Shown here piece after piece: positions 9,144 through 19,725 of a stretch of DNA of 64,000 bases. The notes beneath the pieces were generated by a model that did no database searches, was not told where the DNA came from, and saw nothing but the letters and a program-made list of their open reading frames with translations. The stretch is taken from contig CAWEWZ010000007.1 of the NCBI GenBank assembly GCA_963812885.1, positions 372,001 through 436,000 on the forward strand. Reading direction: 5' to 3'. The position numbers were made by a program, and so were the translations under genes. Position 1 is the stretch's first letter. Each line of letters begins with the position of its first letter. This DNA comes from Bog-756 sp963812885. GTDB lineage: Bacteria; Actinomycetota; Acidimicrobiia; Acidimicrobiales; RAAP-2.

Positions 9144-9231
9144 CACACAATGATCGAGCGTCCTCCGGATCCGGAGCCGGAGCGGGGGCCGCTCGATCCG
9201 TAGCCTGCACGCCGGAAGGAGGGCACCGGCC

Positions 9232-10906
9232 ATGGCCGAAGTCGGACTCTCCCTGAGCGAGGCGGTGGAGCGGAACATCCACCCCGGTGACTCGGTCCAC
9301 GTCATGCTCGGGCACAGCCGCTGGACGGCGGCCGCCCGGGAGATGGCCCGGCAGTTCTGGGGAGCCGACGCCGGGCTGACGCTCATCATGAGCAGTCTGG
9401 GTGCGCTCGGCGCCCTCTTCTTCCGGGGCGGGATGGTCCGCAAGGTGGTGACCGCCTATTCGGGCAACAGCTTCCCGTCCTACGCGCCGAACCCGATCTT
9501 CAAGCAGGCGCTACGAGTCAGGTGCTGTCGCCGTCGAGCACTGGTCGATCCTGACCCTCGGCCAGCGGCTCGAGGCCGCGGCCCGAGGGTTGCCGGCCAT
9601 CGTGACCGGTTCGGTGGTCGGCTCGGACCTGGCCGGCAACGAGGCCTTCTCGGTGGTGGACTCCGAGTTCGGCCCGGTGGGTCTCCTGGCCCCCCTCGCC
9701 CCCGACGTGGCCCTGTGCCACGCCGCCCTGTCCGACATCCATGGCAACCTGGCCATCTCCGAGCCGATGCTCGAGGGGACCTGGGGGGCATGGGCGGCCC
9801 GACGGGGGGTGGTGGCCACGGTGGAGACGATCGTCCCCGACCTGGCCGAGCTCGGGCACCGGGTGCGGATCCCCGCCCACCGCGTCCTGGCCGTGGTGGA
9901 GGCGCCCTTCGGCGCCCACCCCGGCGGGTGCTACGCCCCGGGCCTCCCGGTGGCCGGCTACGGCGAGGACATCCCCTTCTGGGTGGAGGCCGCGGCCGCC
10001 GCCCGCGGCGACTTCGACGCCTGGGCCCGCGACAACCTGCTGGACCCGCCGGATCACTCGGCCTACCTGAAGCTGCTCGGTGACGACCGTCTCATCGGCC
10101 TGCGGCTGCTGTCGGACCCAGACTCGTGGCGTCATGACGCCGAGGCCAACCCGCTGCCCACCGACGAGCCGATCAGCGACTGGGAGGTGGCGGCCAGCCT
10201 CGGGGCCCGCGAGGTCCAGTCGGTGGTGGCCGAGCATCGGGCCGACGCCGTGCTGGCCGGTGCCGGCGTGGCCAACCTGGCCGCCTGGGTCGCCGTGGCC
10301 CGGGCCCGGGCGGCCGGGAGCCCGGTGTGCCTGACCGCCGAGCTGGGTCTGTGGGACTACACCCCGACACCGGCCGATCCCTACATCTTCAACCACCGGG
10401 TCTTCCCCCGGACCACCCTGCTGGCCGACGCCTCGACGGTGCTCGGCATGGTGGTCGGTGGCCCGGGGACGACCACCATCGGCTGCGTGGGCGCGGCCGA
10501 GGTGGACCGGGACGGGAACATCAACTCCACCAGACTGGCCGACGGGCGGTTCCTGGTCGGCTCGGGTGGGGCCAACGACGTGGTCAGCCGGGCGGCGGCC
10601 TGCGTCGTGGTCACCCTCGGCCGGCCCCAGCGGCTGCCGGCCACGGCGGGGTACGTGACCGCCCCGGGCGAGCGGGTGACCAGCGTGGTCACCGACCGCG
10701 GCATCCTCCGGCGGATCGACGGCCGGCTCCGGGTGGCCGCCGTCCCCTCGGGATCCGACTCCTTCGAGGAGCGGGTGCGGGCCATGGTCGCGTCGTGCGA
10801 CTGGGATCCCGAGGTCGCCGCCGACGTCAGCGAGCTCAGCCCGGTGACCATGGACGAGGTGCTCGAGCTCCGCGAATTCGATCGGCGTCGTCAATTCCTG
10901 CGCTGA
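9232..10906 (+). CDS. Fused class I CoA-transferase (alpha-beta in one chain), frameshifted
   Basis: About 557 residues carrying both halves of a class I CoA-transferase, usually two subunits of about 250-300 residues. The alpha half has LSEAVERNIHPGDSVHVMLG and, after one extra base near 9511, YESGAVAVEHWSILTLGQRL and the GTWGAWAARRGVVATVE region. The beta half starts near residue 325 (ADAVLAGAGVANLAAW) and has CLTAELGLWDY, whose Glu sits at the catalytic position, then GNINSTRL and GSGGANDVVSRA. Relatives include glutaconate CoA-transferase and the steroid ring-opening IpdAB pair. GGAGG lies upstream of the ATG. Substrate unknown, though the steroid-like neighbours make an IpdAB-type role plausible. 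Confidence 0.8.
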
Positions 10907-10966
10907 CCGTACGGCCGACCGCACCCGGTGGCCCGGGGGCAGGACGGGATTGGGCTGTTCGGACGC

Positions 10967-11027
10967 GCCCACGTGTGGGCTGGGCAAAGAGCGCTACGGT
11001 TGACATCACTAACATTCGTGTCATAAG
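10967..11027 (+). promoter_or_regulatory. Promoter of the first Liv transporter operon
   Basis: A perfect -35 hexamer TTGACA (11000-11005), a 16-base spacer and CATAAG (11022-11027) as the -10 box precede the lipoprotein gene. GCCCACGTGTGGGC (10967-10980), an inverted repeat with a 2-base centre, lies just upstream. A weak match to the window palindrome (CTAACA-TTCG-TGTCAT, 11009-11024) sits in the spacer. Confidence 0.6.
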
Positions 11028-11083
11028 AACTGGCTCGGCGTCCGGTCGTTCACGGGGGAACGCCGACATAGGGAAGGGTGGAC

Positions 11084-12427
11084 ATGGGGAAACACCGGGG
11101 GAGTTGGGTGTTGCCGGCTGCAGCGACACTCGGTATTGCCATCATCGCTGCGGCCTGTTCGTCCTCTGGCAGCTCGACCACCACGACGGCCGGTTCCAGC
11201 AGCACGACGTCCAGCGCCAACCCCAAGCCCACCGCCAACGAGAACGGGGTGACGGCCACGGCCATCAACGTGGGCGCCATCTCGACGCTGACCGGGTCGA
11301 TCGCCTCCGACTTCAACGGTCTGTCACCGGGCATCAAGGCCTACTTCGACATGGTCAACGCCCAGGGGGGCATCAACGGGCGCAAGCTGGTCCTGGCCTA
11401 CAACCTGGACGACGGCGGGCAGCCCAGCCAGTTCACCCAGCTGACCCACACCCTCATCGACCAGGACCACGCCTTCGCGGTGATGGTGGCCTCGTACTGG
11501 TTCACCCCGAACTACTTCGTCGAGACCCACACCCCGACCTACGGCTACAACGTGAGCGGCAACTGGCAGGGTCCCGACAACCTGTTCGCCGCCGGCGGCT
11601 CGGTGCAGAACTACCACGCCGGTGTGCCCGTCTACGCCTACCTGGCCAAGAAGACCAACTCGAAGAAGATCGCCATCATCAGCTACGGGCCCTCGATCAC
11701 CTCCTCGTACGACGCCTGCAACACCACGGCGACCGACCTGCAAGAAGGCCGGGTTCAACATCTCCTACGAGGACCTCGGCGCCCAGCTGGGCGGCAGCTA
11801 TTCCTCGGCCGTCCAGCGGATGCAGCAGACCGGGACCGACATGGTGATCAGCTGCATGCAGGAGTCGCGACAACATCACCATGGCCCGGGCCATCCAGCA
11901 GTACGGGCTGACCAACATCCACCAGCTGTGGCTCAGCGGCTACGACCAGTCGCTCCTCAACCAGTACAGCAACCTGATGCAGGGCGTGTACTTCAACCTC
12001 TCGGGGAACGTTCCCTACGAGGCGGCCGCGATAGACGAACACCTACCCGGGCATGAAGACCTACATCAAGGAGATGAACAAGTACGAGCCGGCCTTCACC
12101 AACAACGGCGTGGCCCTCCAGGGCTGGCAGTCGGCCGCCCTGCTGGCCCAGGCGGTCAAGCAGGCGGGCAACAACCTGACCCAGGCCAACCTGATCAACA
12201 TCACCAACCAGATCACCAACTTCACCGCCGGCGGCCTGACCACGGTGACCAACTGGGAGAATTCCCACAACAAGACCACCTATCCGACGTGCAGCGCGTT
12301 CGTGAAGGTCGAGCACAAGAAGTTCGTCCCGACACTCGGGAAGGGGAACCAGGTGTTCGTCTGCGTGGGTCCGAGCGCGAAGGACACGACGCCGGTGCCC
12401 GCACCGGCCGGCACCCCGGGGACATGA
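11084..12427 (+). CDS. Branched-chain amino acid-type ABC transporter substrate-binding lipoprotein, frameshifted
   Basis: About 446 residues. A lipoprotein signal peptide ends in the lipobox IAAAC, followed by a Ser/Thr-rich linker. The periplasmic-binding domain (Peripla_BP_6 type) begins ATAINVGAISTLTGSIASDF and continues with NAQGGINGRKLVLAYN and KKIAIISYGPS. Three extra bases near 11741, 11868 and 12040 break the frame, and the family sequence resumes each time (KKAGFNISYEDLGAQLGG; DNITMARAIQQYG; TYPGMKTYIKEMNKYEPAF). It captures a ligand outside the membrane for the permease encoded next. Liv-type systems in actinobacteria often carry aromatic, steroid or fatty acids rather than amino acids. 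Its stop overlaps the permease start (ATGA). Confidence 0.82.
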
Positions 12428-14536
12428 CCCGGGCGCATTGCCGGGCCCCGGTAGGAGCCGGCGCCCGAGTGGAGCAACTTCCTGGGCTTCGCCATCCCCG
12501 GCATCCCCTTCGGCTGCACCTACGCCATGGTGGCCGTGGGGCTGGTCCTCACCTACCAGGCCACCGGGGTCTTCAACTTCGCCTTCGGGGCCCAGGCCTA
12601 CACCTCGGCCTTCATCTTCACCCTGCTCGTGCAGAACGAGCACATGTCGATCTGGCCTGGCCTTCTTCATCTCGGTCATCCTGCTGGCGCCGGCGCTCGG
12701 CCTGATCTTCGACCGCTACCTGTTCCGGAAGATCCCCAACACCAACACCACGGCCAAGCTGGTCACCGGGATCACCCTGTTCGTCGGCATCCCCGCCCTC
12801 CTGCCGGTGATCTTCGGGAGCAACAACCAGTTCAACCCCCCGAGCATGCTGTTCAACCCGGACACCGTGTACTTCCGGGTGGCCGGGGCCCCGATCAACG
12901 GGATCTCGCTGAGCACCGTCGTGGTCACCGCCTTCGTCCTGCTGGCCCTGGTCGTCCTGATGCGGCTGACCCCCCTCGGCCTGCAGATGCGCGGCGCGGT
13001 GGAGAGCCGCCGGCTGGTCCAGCTGGACGGGGTCAACTCCGGCCGGGTGGTGGCCGTGGCCTGGGCCATCTCCAGCCTGATGGCCGGACTGGCCGGCGTC
13101 CTCCTGGCCCCGCTCTACGGCCAGCTCGAGGCCCAGGACTACGCCACCCTGGTGGTGGCCGCCTTCGCCGCCGCCGCCTGGGCCGTCCTGCGCTCCATGC
13201 CCATCGCCGCCGTGGTCGGCATCCTCATGGGGGTGGCCGACACCGTGCTGTCCGGCTACCTGCCGGCCAGCAGCGTGTGGTCGTCGGCCACCCTCTCGTC
13301 CCTCCCCTTCGTCGTGCTGGTGGCCGCCCTCCTCCTCGTGCCCGGGCTGCGCCAGCTCGGCGACGCCAAGGACCCGATGGCCTCGGTCGACCCGCCCGCG
13401 CCGCCGACCACCGCCGCCGTCCGGGCCCCCCAGATGGACCGGATCATCCGGGTCGCTCTGGTACGTGCTGCTGGCCGCGTTCATCGTGTCCATGCTCACC
13501 TGGATGCCCAAGACGTGGGAGAACGTGTTCAACGCCGGACTGGCCTTCTCGGTGATCTTCCTCTCCATCACCCTGATCACCGGCATGGGCGGGCAGCTCT
13601 CGCTGTGCCAGGCCACGCTGGCCGGCGTCGGCGCCTTCACCGCCGCCCAGCTGGCCAACCACCTGGGCCTCAGCCTGCTCCTCGGAGGGCTGGTGGGGGC
13701 GGTGGCGGCCGGGGCGGTGGCCGTGGTCCTGGCCGTGGCCTCGCTGCGGCTCCGCGGCCTGGGCCTGGCCCTCATGACCATCGCCGCCGCCCTGTTCTTC
13801 GACAGTGCCATCTTCCCCCAGATCTCGACCAGCAACGGCTCGCCGCTCAGCGTGCAGCCGAAGTGGGTGGGACTGGACATCCTCAACCCGAACGGCCATG
13901 CCTTCTTCGTGCTGGCCATGGTCGTCCTGGTCATCGTCATCCTCGGGGTGCTGCTCATCCGCAAGGGCACCACCGGCCGGTACCTGGCCGCCATGCGGGG
14001 GAGCGAGACGGCGGCGGCCGGTCTGGGCATCAACCTGACCTGGCAGCGGGTGCTGATCTTCGGCCTCTCCGGGGTGGTGGCCGGCATCGGCGGCACCCTG
14101 TTGACCATCCAGCAGCAGTCGGTCACCTCGGCCGAGTTCAACTACCAGCTGTCGCTGGCCTTCGTGGTCATCGTGGTCACCACCGGGGTCTCCACCGTGG
14201 AAGGGGCGATCAACGCCGGGTTCGGCTTCGTGGTCATCCAGCAGCTGCTCACCTACCTGCCGCAGCGCTTCGGCGGCAACAGCCTGGTGTTCGTGCTGTT
14301 CGCCTTCGGGGCGTTCACCTACGCCTCCCACCCCGAGGGGATCCTCGAGTTCCAGAAGCGGCGCTGGACCCTGCGGATGGAGCGTCTGGTCTTCCACACC
14401 GGACGAGCCGCCCCCGGCCCCCGGCGGCCCCTCCCTCCTCGGTGCCTACGGGGGAGGCGGCGGAGGCCCGGGCAACGGTGCGGACGGCGGGCTGTCGCGG
14501 GTCGAGCCCGAGCCGGTGGTGAACGACCGTGGCTGA
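12424..14536 (+). CDS. Fused LivH-LivM ABC transporter permease, frameshifted
   Basis: About 702 residues, both Liv-type permease subunits in one chain. The LivH-like half runs through VAVGLVLTYQATGVFNFAFG, GLQMRGAVESRRLVQLDG and VAWAISSLMAGLAGVLLAPL. The LivM-like half runs from WYVLLAAFIVSMLTWMPKTW through ITGMGGQLSLCQATLAGVGA, the permease EAA-type loop RGSETAAAGLGI and GIGGTLLTIQQQSVTSAEFN. Four single extra bases (near 12466, 12656, 13458 and 14400) break the frame. The ATG at 12424 is inferred from its overlap with the upstream stop; the frame joins the conserved part only after removing the extra base near 12466. The Gly/Pro-rich C-terminal tail ends in VVNDRG. Confidence 0.78.
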
Positions 14537-15300
14537 TCACGGATCCGCTCCTGCGCGTCAACGGGGTCTCCAAGGTGTTCGGTGGAATCACCGCGGTCGA
14601 CAACGTCTGCTTCGACGTGGTGGCCGGTGAGAGCGTCGGGCTGGTCGGGCCGAACGGCGCCGGCAAGACCACGCTCTTCAACTGCATCTGCGGCCAGCTC
14701 CAGCCCGAGCGGGGCAGCGTGGAGCTGGCCGGCGAGGAGCTGCTCGGCATCCCCACCTACAAGCGGGCCCGCCTCGGCATCGGCCGCACCTATCAGCGGG
14801 TGGAGATCTTTCCCGACATGACCGTGCGTGACCACCTGCTGGTGGCCGAGCGGGCACGCCGGCGCGAGGGCCGGTTGTGGAAGGACCTGTGCAACCGGAG
14901 CGCGCCCACCCTCGAGGAGATCGAGCGGGTGGACTCGGTCCTCGGGTTGGTCGGCATCGCCGACCGGGCCGACGCCCCGGTCTCGTCCCTCGGGTTGGGC
15001 TCGTGCCGGCTGGTGGAGCTGGCCCGCGCCCTGGTCTCCGACCCGGTCCTGCTGCTGGCCGACGAGCCGTCCTCCGGTCTGGACATCCACGAGACCGGCG
15101 AGCTCTCCGACGTGTTGCGGATGCTCCAGCGCGAGCGGGGCATGGCGGTGCTCCTCGTCGAGCACGACCTGAGCATGGTCGGTTCGGTGGTCGACCGGAC
15201 CATCGTGATGAACCTGGGCGAGGTCCTCGCCGAGGGGAGCTTCGACGAGGTGATGGCCGATCCGTCGGTCCGCCAGGCCTATCTGGGGGTGAGCGGGTGA
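14529..15300 (+). CDS. LivG-type ABC transporter ATP-binding protein, frameshifted near its start
   Basis: About 256 residues with VNGVSKVFGGITAVDNVCFD, Walker A GPNGAGKTTLFN, the Q-loop in RLGIGRTYQRVEIFPDMTV, a signature-like SSLGLGSCRLVELARALV (the usual LSGGQ is altered to LGLGS), Walker B LLLADEPSSGLD and the H-loop LLVEHDLSMV. The GTG at 14529 overlaps the permease stop by 8 bases; seven codons later one extra base near 14550 must be removed to reach the conserved frame. It should form the ATPase heterodimer with the LivF-type protein encoded immediately downstream. Confidence 0.82.
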
Positions 15301-16209
15301 CGTCGGTGACCCCCGGGGCCGCCCCGGCGGCATCGGTCACCGACCCGGCCCCGCCGGCCCTCGAGGTCGAGCACGTGAGCGCCAGCTACGGTCCCTACCG
15401 GGCCCTGTTCGACGTCTCCTTCTCGGTGCCCGGCGGGGGCGTCACCGCCCTCATCGGCTCCAACGGCGCCGGCAAGTCGACCGTGTCCCGGGTGGTCACC
15501 GGGCTGCTGGCCAGCACCAGCGGCGCCATTCGCCTGCAGGGCCGGGACATCACCGGCCTGCCCGCCTACAAGATCGCCCGGGCCGGGACGGCCCACGTCC
15601 CCGAGGGCAGAGGGGTGTTCGCCAGCCTCACCGTCGAGGAGAACCTGAGGCTGGTGTTCCGCCAGCGCGGCGGTCGCCAGTGCGTCCCCGACGCGCTCGG
15701 CGCGCGCCTTCGAGGCCTTTCCCGTCCTGGGGGAGCGCCGCCGACAGCACGGGGGGACCCTGTCCGGCGGGGAGCAGCGCATGCTCTCGCTGGCCAAGGT
15801 GCTCGTGCTCCCGCCCAGCCTGCTGGTGGCCGACGAGATCTCACTGGGCCTGGCCCCGGTGGTGATCGACGCCGTCTACGATGGGCTGCGCCAGATCAAC
15901 AGGGCCGGCACCGCGCTGCTGGTGGTCGAGCAACAGGTCGACCGGGTGCTCGACCTGGCCGGGACGGCCGTGGTCCTCGAGCACGGCTCGGTGGCCTACG
16001 GCGGGCCGGCCAGCGGAGCCATGGACGCCGTCGAGCAGGTGATGGCGGCGCGGGGTGAGCGGCCCCTCGAGACCACCGGTGGCCCGGTGGCCGGGATCCC
16101 CGCCGCCGCCGCCGGCACCGGACGGGCGCCGCCGGCGCTGGGGCCGGGGCCGGGAGTGCCGCCGGCGGAGGATCGACGACATCGGAGCGAGAGGAGACCC
16201 AATGAGTGA
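15297..16209 (+). CDS. LivF-type ABC transporter ATP-binding protein, frameshifted
   Basis: About 303 residues. VEHVSASYGPYRALFDVSF, Walker A GSNGAGKSTVSRVV and HVPEGRGVFASLTVEENLRL are typical of LivF. An extra base near 15700 breaks the frame before AFEAFPVLGERRRQHGG, the signature LSGGEQRMLSLAK and Walker B LLVADEISLGLAP. A Pro/Ala/Gly-rich tail of about 60 residues follows the usual end. The GTG start overlaps the LivG stop (GTGA), and its own stop overlaps the thiolase ATG by 8 bases, tying transport and thiolase into one transcript. Confidence 0.82.
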
Positions 16210-17395
16210 CAACGAGCGCGACGCGGTCATCGTCGACGTGGTCCGGACGACGATGGGGAAGCGTGGTGGGGCCCTGGCCCACTGGCACCCGGCCGACCTG
16301 CTCGGCTTCGCCCTGCGATCGCTGGTGGAGCGGACGGGAATCGAACCGGCGACCGTCGACGACGTCATCGGCGGATGCGTCACCCAGGTGGGGGAGCAGA
16401 GCACCAACGTCACCCGCAACGCCTGGGTGTCGGCCGGTCTGCCCCAGAGCGTGCCCGCCACCACCGTCGACCGGCAGTGCGGCTCGTCGCAGCAGGCCAT
16501 GCACTTCGCCGCCGCCGGGGTCAAGGCCGGCCACTACGACCTGGTGGTGGCCTGCGGCGTCGAGATGATGAGCCGGGTGCCGCTGGCGTCCAACGCCCGC
16601 GGCGGCACCGGGCCGTTCCCGCCGTCGTTCCTCGAACAGATCGACGGTCGGCTGTGGGCGCAGTTCCGGGTGGCCCAGGTGCTGGCCGATCGCTGGGAGG
16701 TGAGCCGGGAGGAGATGGACGAGTACTCGCTCGAGAGCCACCGCCGGGCCGCCGCCGCCTGGGATGCCGGCCTGTTCAGCAACGAGGCGGTGCCGGTCCC
16801 TCTCAAGGGGGAGGACGGTTCCTTCACCGGCGATCGGCTCGAAGCCGACGAGGGGATCCGCCGGAACGGTTCGATGGAGGCCATGGCCGGGTTGCCACCG
16901 GCGCAGAGCTGGGAGCCCGACACCGCGCCGGACATCACCGCCGGCAACTCCTCCCAGATGACCGACGGGGCCGCGGCCATGCTCATCGCCGACCGTTCGC
17001 TGGCCGAGAGGCTGGGGCTCCCGATCCGGGCCCGGTTCGCCCACGCCACGGTGGCCGCCGACGACGCCGCCGTGGTGCTGTCGGCGCCGGTTCCGGCCAC
17101 CCAACGCCTCCTCGAGCGGTCGGGGATGAAGATCGAGCAGTTCGACGCCATCGAGTGCAACGAGGCCTTCGCCGCCATCCCCCTGATGTGGAACCGGGCC
17201 TTCAGCGCCGATCCCGAACGGCTCAATCCCAACGGCGGGGCCATCGCCATAGGCCACCCGCTGGGGGCCAGCGGGGTGCGGTTGGCCGCCACCCTGCTCA
17301 ACCGGCTGGAGTCGACCGGCGGCCGCTACGGATTCCAGACCATGTGCGAGGGCGGCGGCCAGGCCAACGCCACGGTGATCGAGCGGCTGTCCTAG
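16202..17395 (+). CDS. Acetyl-CoA C-acyltransferase (thiolase)
   Basis: An intact 397-residue thiolase with all catalytic motifs: the nucleophile Cys in VDRQCGSSQQAM (about residue 91), the NEAF motif CNEAFAAIP, GHPLGASGVRLAATLL with the catalytic His, and the second Cys in CEGGGQANATVIERL. It should perform the thiolytic cleavage step of beta-oxidation, releasing acetyl- or propionyl-CoA. GAGAGGAG at 16190-16197 is the ribosome binding site. As the last gene of the Liv transporter operon, it suggests that the imported compound is an acid degraded as a CoA thioester. It converges with the enoyl-CoA hydratase gene, stops 4 bases apart. Confidence 0.92.
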   Translation: MSDNERDAVIVDVVRTTMGKRGGALAHWHPADLLGFALRSLVERTGIEPATVDDVIGGCVTQVGEQSTNVTRNAWVSAGLPQSVPATTVDRQCGSSQQAMHFAAAGVKAGHYDLVVACGVEMMSRVPLASNARGGTGPFPPSFLEQIDGRLWAQFRVAQVLADRWEVSREEMDEYSLESHRRAAAAWDAGLFSNEAVPVPLKGEDGSFTGDRLEADEGIRRNGSMEAMAGLPPAQSWEPDTAPDITAGNSSQMTDGAAAMLIADRSLAERLGLPIRARFAHATVAADDAAVVLSAPVPATQRLLERSGMKIEQFDAIECNEAFAAIPLMWNRAFSADPERLNPNGGAIAIGHPLGASGVRLAATLLNRLESTGGRYGFQTMCEGGGQANATVIERLS

Positions 17396-17399
17396 CCGT

Positions 17400-18210
17400 T
17401 CACCGGTTCTTCCACGCCGGGAGCCGCTTCTCGGCGAAGGCCTTGGGGCCCTCCACCGCATCCTCGCTGGAGAACACCTCCTGGGAGATGGCCGACTCGA
17501 TGCGGTAGGCCTCTTTCATGTCCACGGCCAGCCCCCGGATGACCGACTCCTTGGTCTTGCGCACGGCCAGCGGGCCGTTGGCGGTGATCCGCCGGGCGTA
17601 GTCGTAGGCCCGCTCGATGACGCGCGTCGGGGCTGCACACCTCGTTGACCAGGCCCATCTCGTAGACCCGCCGGGCCGAGATCCGGTCGGCGCACAGGAG
17701 GAGCTCCATGGCCGCCGGATAGGGGATCTGGCGGGGGAGGCGCACCGTGGTGCCGCCCCCGGCGAAGAGCCCGCGCTTGGGCTCCAGCACCCCGAAGGTG
17801 GCCGTATCGGCCGCCACCCGGAGGTCGCAGCCCCCGAGCATCTCCATGCCCCCGGCCACGCAGGTGCCGTTGACGGCGGCGATGATCGGCTTGTACAGCT
17901 TGACGTTGCGCAGGACGGCCTTGGTGCCGTCGTCGAGCCGGTAGCCGTCGACCTCGGCGACCCCCTCGTCCTGCATCCGGGCGGCCAGGGCGGTGATCTG
18001 GGGGATGTAGGTCTTGAGGTCGGCGCCCACGCAGAAGTCGGGGCCGACCCCGGTGATCACCGCCACCCAGGCCTCGTCGTCGTCGGCGAACCGGTCCCAG
18101 GCCATCCGCAGCTGGGCGAAGTGCTCCATGTCCAGCGAATTGCGGGCCTCGGGGCGGTCGATGGTGATGCGTACGACGTGGTCGTCACCGGTCTCGTAGT
18201 GGATGGGCAT
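17400..18210 (-). CDS. Enoyl-CoA hydratase/isomerase, frameshifted
   Basis: About 269 residues of the crotonase family: VVRITIDRPEARNSLDMEHF, the oxyanion-hole segment VITGVGPDFCVGADLKTY, AAVNGTCVAGGMEMLGGCDL and FGVLEPKRGLFAGGGTTVRL. The Glu of GVLEPKRG is near the position of a catalytic Glu of classical hydratases. One extra base near 17630 separates LVNEVCSP from TRVIERAYDYARRI and the C-terminal AFAEKRLPAWKNR. AAGGGG precedes the ATG. It follows the thiolase-like and acyl-CoA dehydrogenase genes on the same strand after an 89-base gap with a hairpin. Confidence 0.85.
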
Positions 18211-18249
18211 GGTGTGGTCCCCTTCTGGTCTGGTCGTCTACTCGTCGGC

Positions 18250-18276
18250 GCCCGGCCCGCCGGTCACTGGCCGGGC
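18250..18276 (-). terminator. GC-rich hairpin between thiolase-like and hydratase genes
   Basis: GCCCGGCC (18250-18257) and GGCCGGGC (18269-18276) form a perfect 8-bp stem with an 11-base loop, downstream of the thiolase-like stop. There is no T-run, so it may be a weak or Rho-assisted terminator or only attenuate expression of the hydratase gene. Confidence 0.35.
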
Positions 18277-18299
18277 CCCTGCCACCGGCGGAAGTCCGG

Positions 18300-19724
18300 T
18301 CACCGCTGGGCAACGGTGGCCCCTCGCTTTCCCGGGGCCAAGGTGACCGACTCGCCGACCAGGTCGACGTCATCGGCCGGGGCTCGTCGAGCCGCGCGTA
18401 GCCCCGCGAACCGTCGGGAAGATCGCAGATGAGCGCCGTCCACTCCGGACCCTGCCGGGAGTGGACGGTGGAGAAGGTGACGCACCCGCCCGGTGCCCTC
18501 GGCGTCGGACACCACCGGCACGGTGGCCGGCGGGGCCGGAGCGGAGCCGATCGGTGCGAACGGTCCGGGGCGGGTGGAGAGCACGACGGCGCTGTGGGTG
18601 GTCATGTGCATGCCGACGCCGCTGATCAGGCCGAGGGCACCGGGGTCGTTCCGGAGCGTCTCGGCCATGGCTGCCAGGGCATGGGTGTCGTAGTTGCTGC
18701 CCGGGCCGCCGTGGTAGGGAAGGCCCCCGGTGACGGTCAGGCTGCGGTCGTCCCCGATGCCGAGGGCATCGCCGGCGAACGCCAACGAGCTGGCGAAGCA
18801 CGAGTAGAGGTCGAGGTGGGCCACGTCGTCGATCGATGCCGGTCCGAGGGCACCGGCCATCGCCGCCTCCATGGCCGGCGAACGCCACAGCTCGGGCCGG
18901 GCCGCCATGGTGGCCAGGTCATCGGCGGCACCCGCCCCCCGCAGGTAGACCCGCTTCTCGGGCGGCACACCGAGCGCGTCGGCCCGCTCCTCGGTGGCCA
19001 GCAGGACGGCGGCGGCCATGTCCACGTCCATGATGGCGGTCATCAGCTTGGTGTAGGGAGTGGCCACCATCCGGTTGGACGCCGAGGGGGTGGTGATCTC
19101 CGCCGCCTCCCGGGCCGTCGGGAACCAGGCGTGCTCCGGCTGGGAGGCGGCCACCTCGGTCATGGGGGCCAGGAGGCGGCCGAGATGGAGGCGATGGTCG
19201 GCCGGCGACCGCCCCAGGTGGGCGCGCCGGGCGGTGTCGAGCAGGGCAAAGGTGAGGTACGCCTGGTAGATCCCGTTGGCGCCCTCCTGCCGGTCGATGG
19301 TCAGCGGGAAGGGCCGGGCCTCGGCCGGGGCGAACGACCACGCCGGATCGGGCAGGTGGCGGCGGGTGGCCAGGGCCTCGCCCCCGACCACCAGGGCCAG
19401 ATCGAGTCGGCCGCCGGCCATGGCCGCGGCGGCGTCGGCGACCAGGCGGACCGGGACCGACCCCCCGAGGCCCGAGTAGGCCTGTCGGGCCGGGTCGGCC
19501 CCCAGGCGCTCGGCCAGCCGGGCGCACGGATCGTCGTACTCCCACGACTGGCAGTAGACGACGTCGATGCTCTGGAGGGCCCCCAGTGCGGCCGGGCACC
19601 CGGCGTCGTCGGCCGCCGCTCGGGCCATCGTCTCCCACATGGCCAGCGGCTCGGGAGCCGGCTCCTGGCGCCAGGTGCGGCGGGCCACGCCGATGAGGCA
19701 CGGGGCGCGTGGATCGGTGGCCAC
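18300..19724 (-). CDS. Thiolase-like protein (acetyl-CoA acetyltransferase family), frameshifted at the C-terminus
   Basis: About 474 residues of the thiolase fold: CLIGVARRTWRQ at the start, IDVVYCQSWEYDDPCARLAE, LALVVGGEALATRRHLPDP, LDLYSCFASSLAFAGDALGI and GGLPYHGGPGSNYDTHALA. The nucleophile position of real thiolases (Cys in QCGSS) aligns here with GLGGSVPV, so the catalytic Cys appears absent. A small C-terminal domain (VTFSTVHSRQGPEWTALICD, GYARLDEPRP) is reached through one extra base near 18482 and one missing base near 18380. The GTG start is one base after the acyl-CoA dehydrogenase stop. Lipid-transfer-type thiolases lacking Cys act as retro-aldolases or non-condensing partners; the role here is unproven. 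Confidence 0.75.
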   Translation of the reverse strand: MATDPRAPCLIGVARRTWRQEPAPEPLAMWETMARAAADDAGCPAALGALQSIDVVYCQSWEYDDPCARLAERLGADPARQAYSGLGGSVPVRLVADAAAAMAGGRLDLALVVGGEALATRRHLPDPAWSFAPAEARPFPLTIDRQEGANGIYQAYLTFALLDTARRAHLGRSPADHRLHLGRLLAPMTEVAASQPEHAWFPTAREAAEITTPSASNRMVATPYTKLMTAIMDVDMAAAVLLATEERADALGVPPEKRVYLRGAGAADDLATMAARPELWRSPAMEAAMAGALGPASIDDVAHLDLYSCFASSLAFAGDALGIGDDRSLTVTGGLPYHGGPGSNYDTHALAAMAETLRNDPGALGLISGVGMHMTTHSAVVLSTRPGPFAPIGSAPAPPATVPVVSDAEGTGRVRHLLHRPLPAGSGVDGAHLRSSRRFAGLRAARRAPADDVDLVGESVTLAPGKRGATVAQR

Positions 19725-19725
19725 G

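Noticed and set aside
11009..11024. Eighth copy of the CTGACG palindrome in the SBP promoter
   Set aside because: Only 8 of 12 arm positions match, which is weak in a promoter spacer; mentioned but not counted as a site.
14400..14600. Apparent fusion of the LivHM permease with the LivG ATPase (one open frame 13465-15300)
   Set aside because: Produced by indels near 14400 and 14550. The corrected frame gives a stop at 14536 and a GTG at 14529 with the usual operon overlap.
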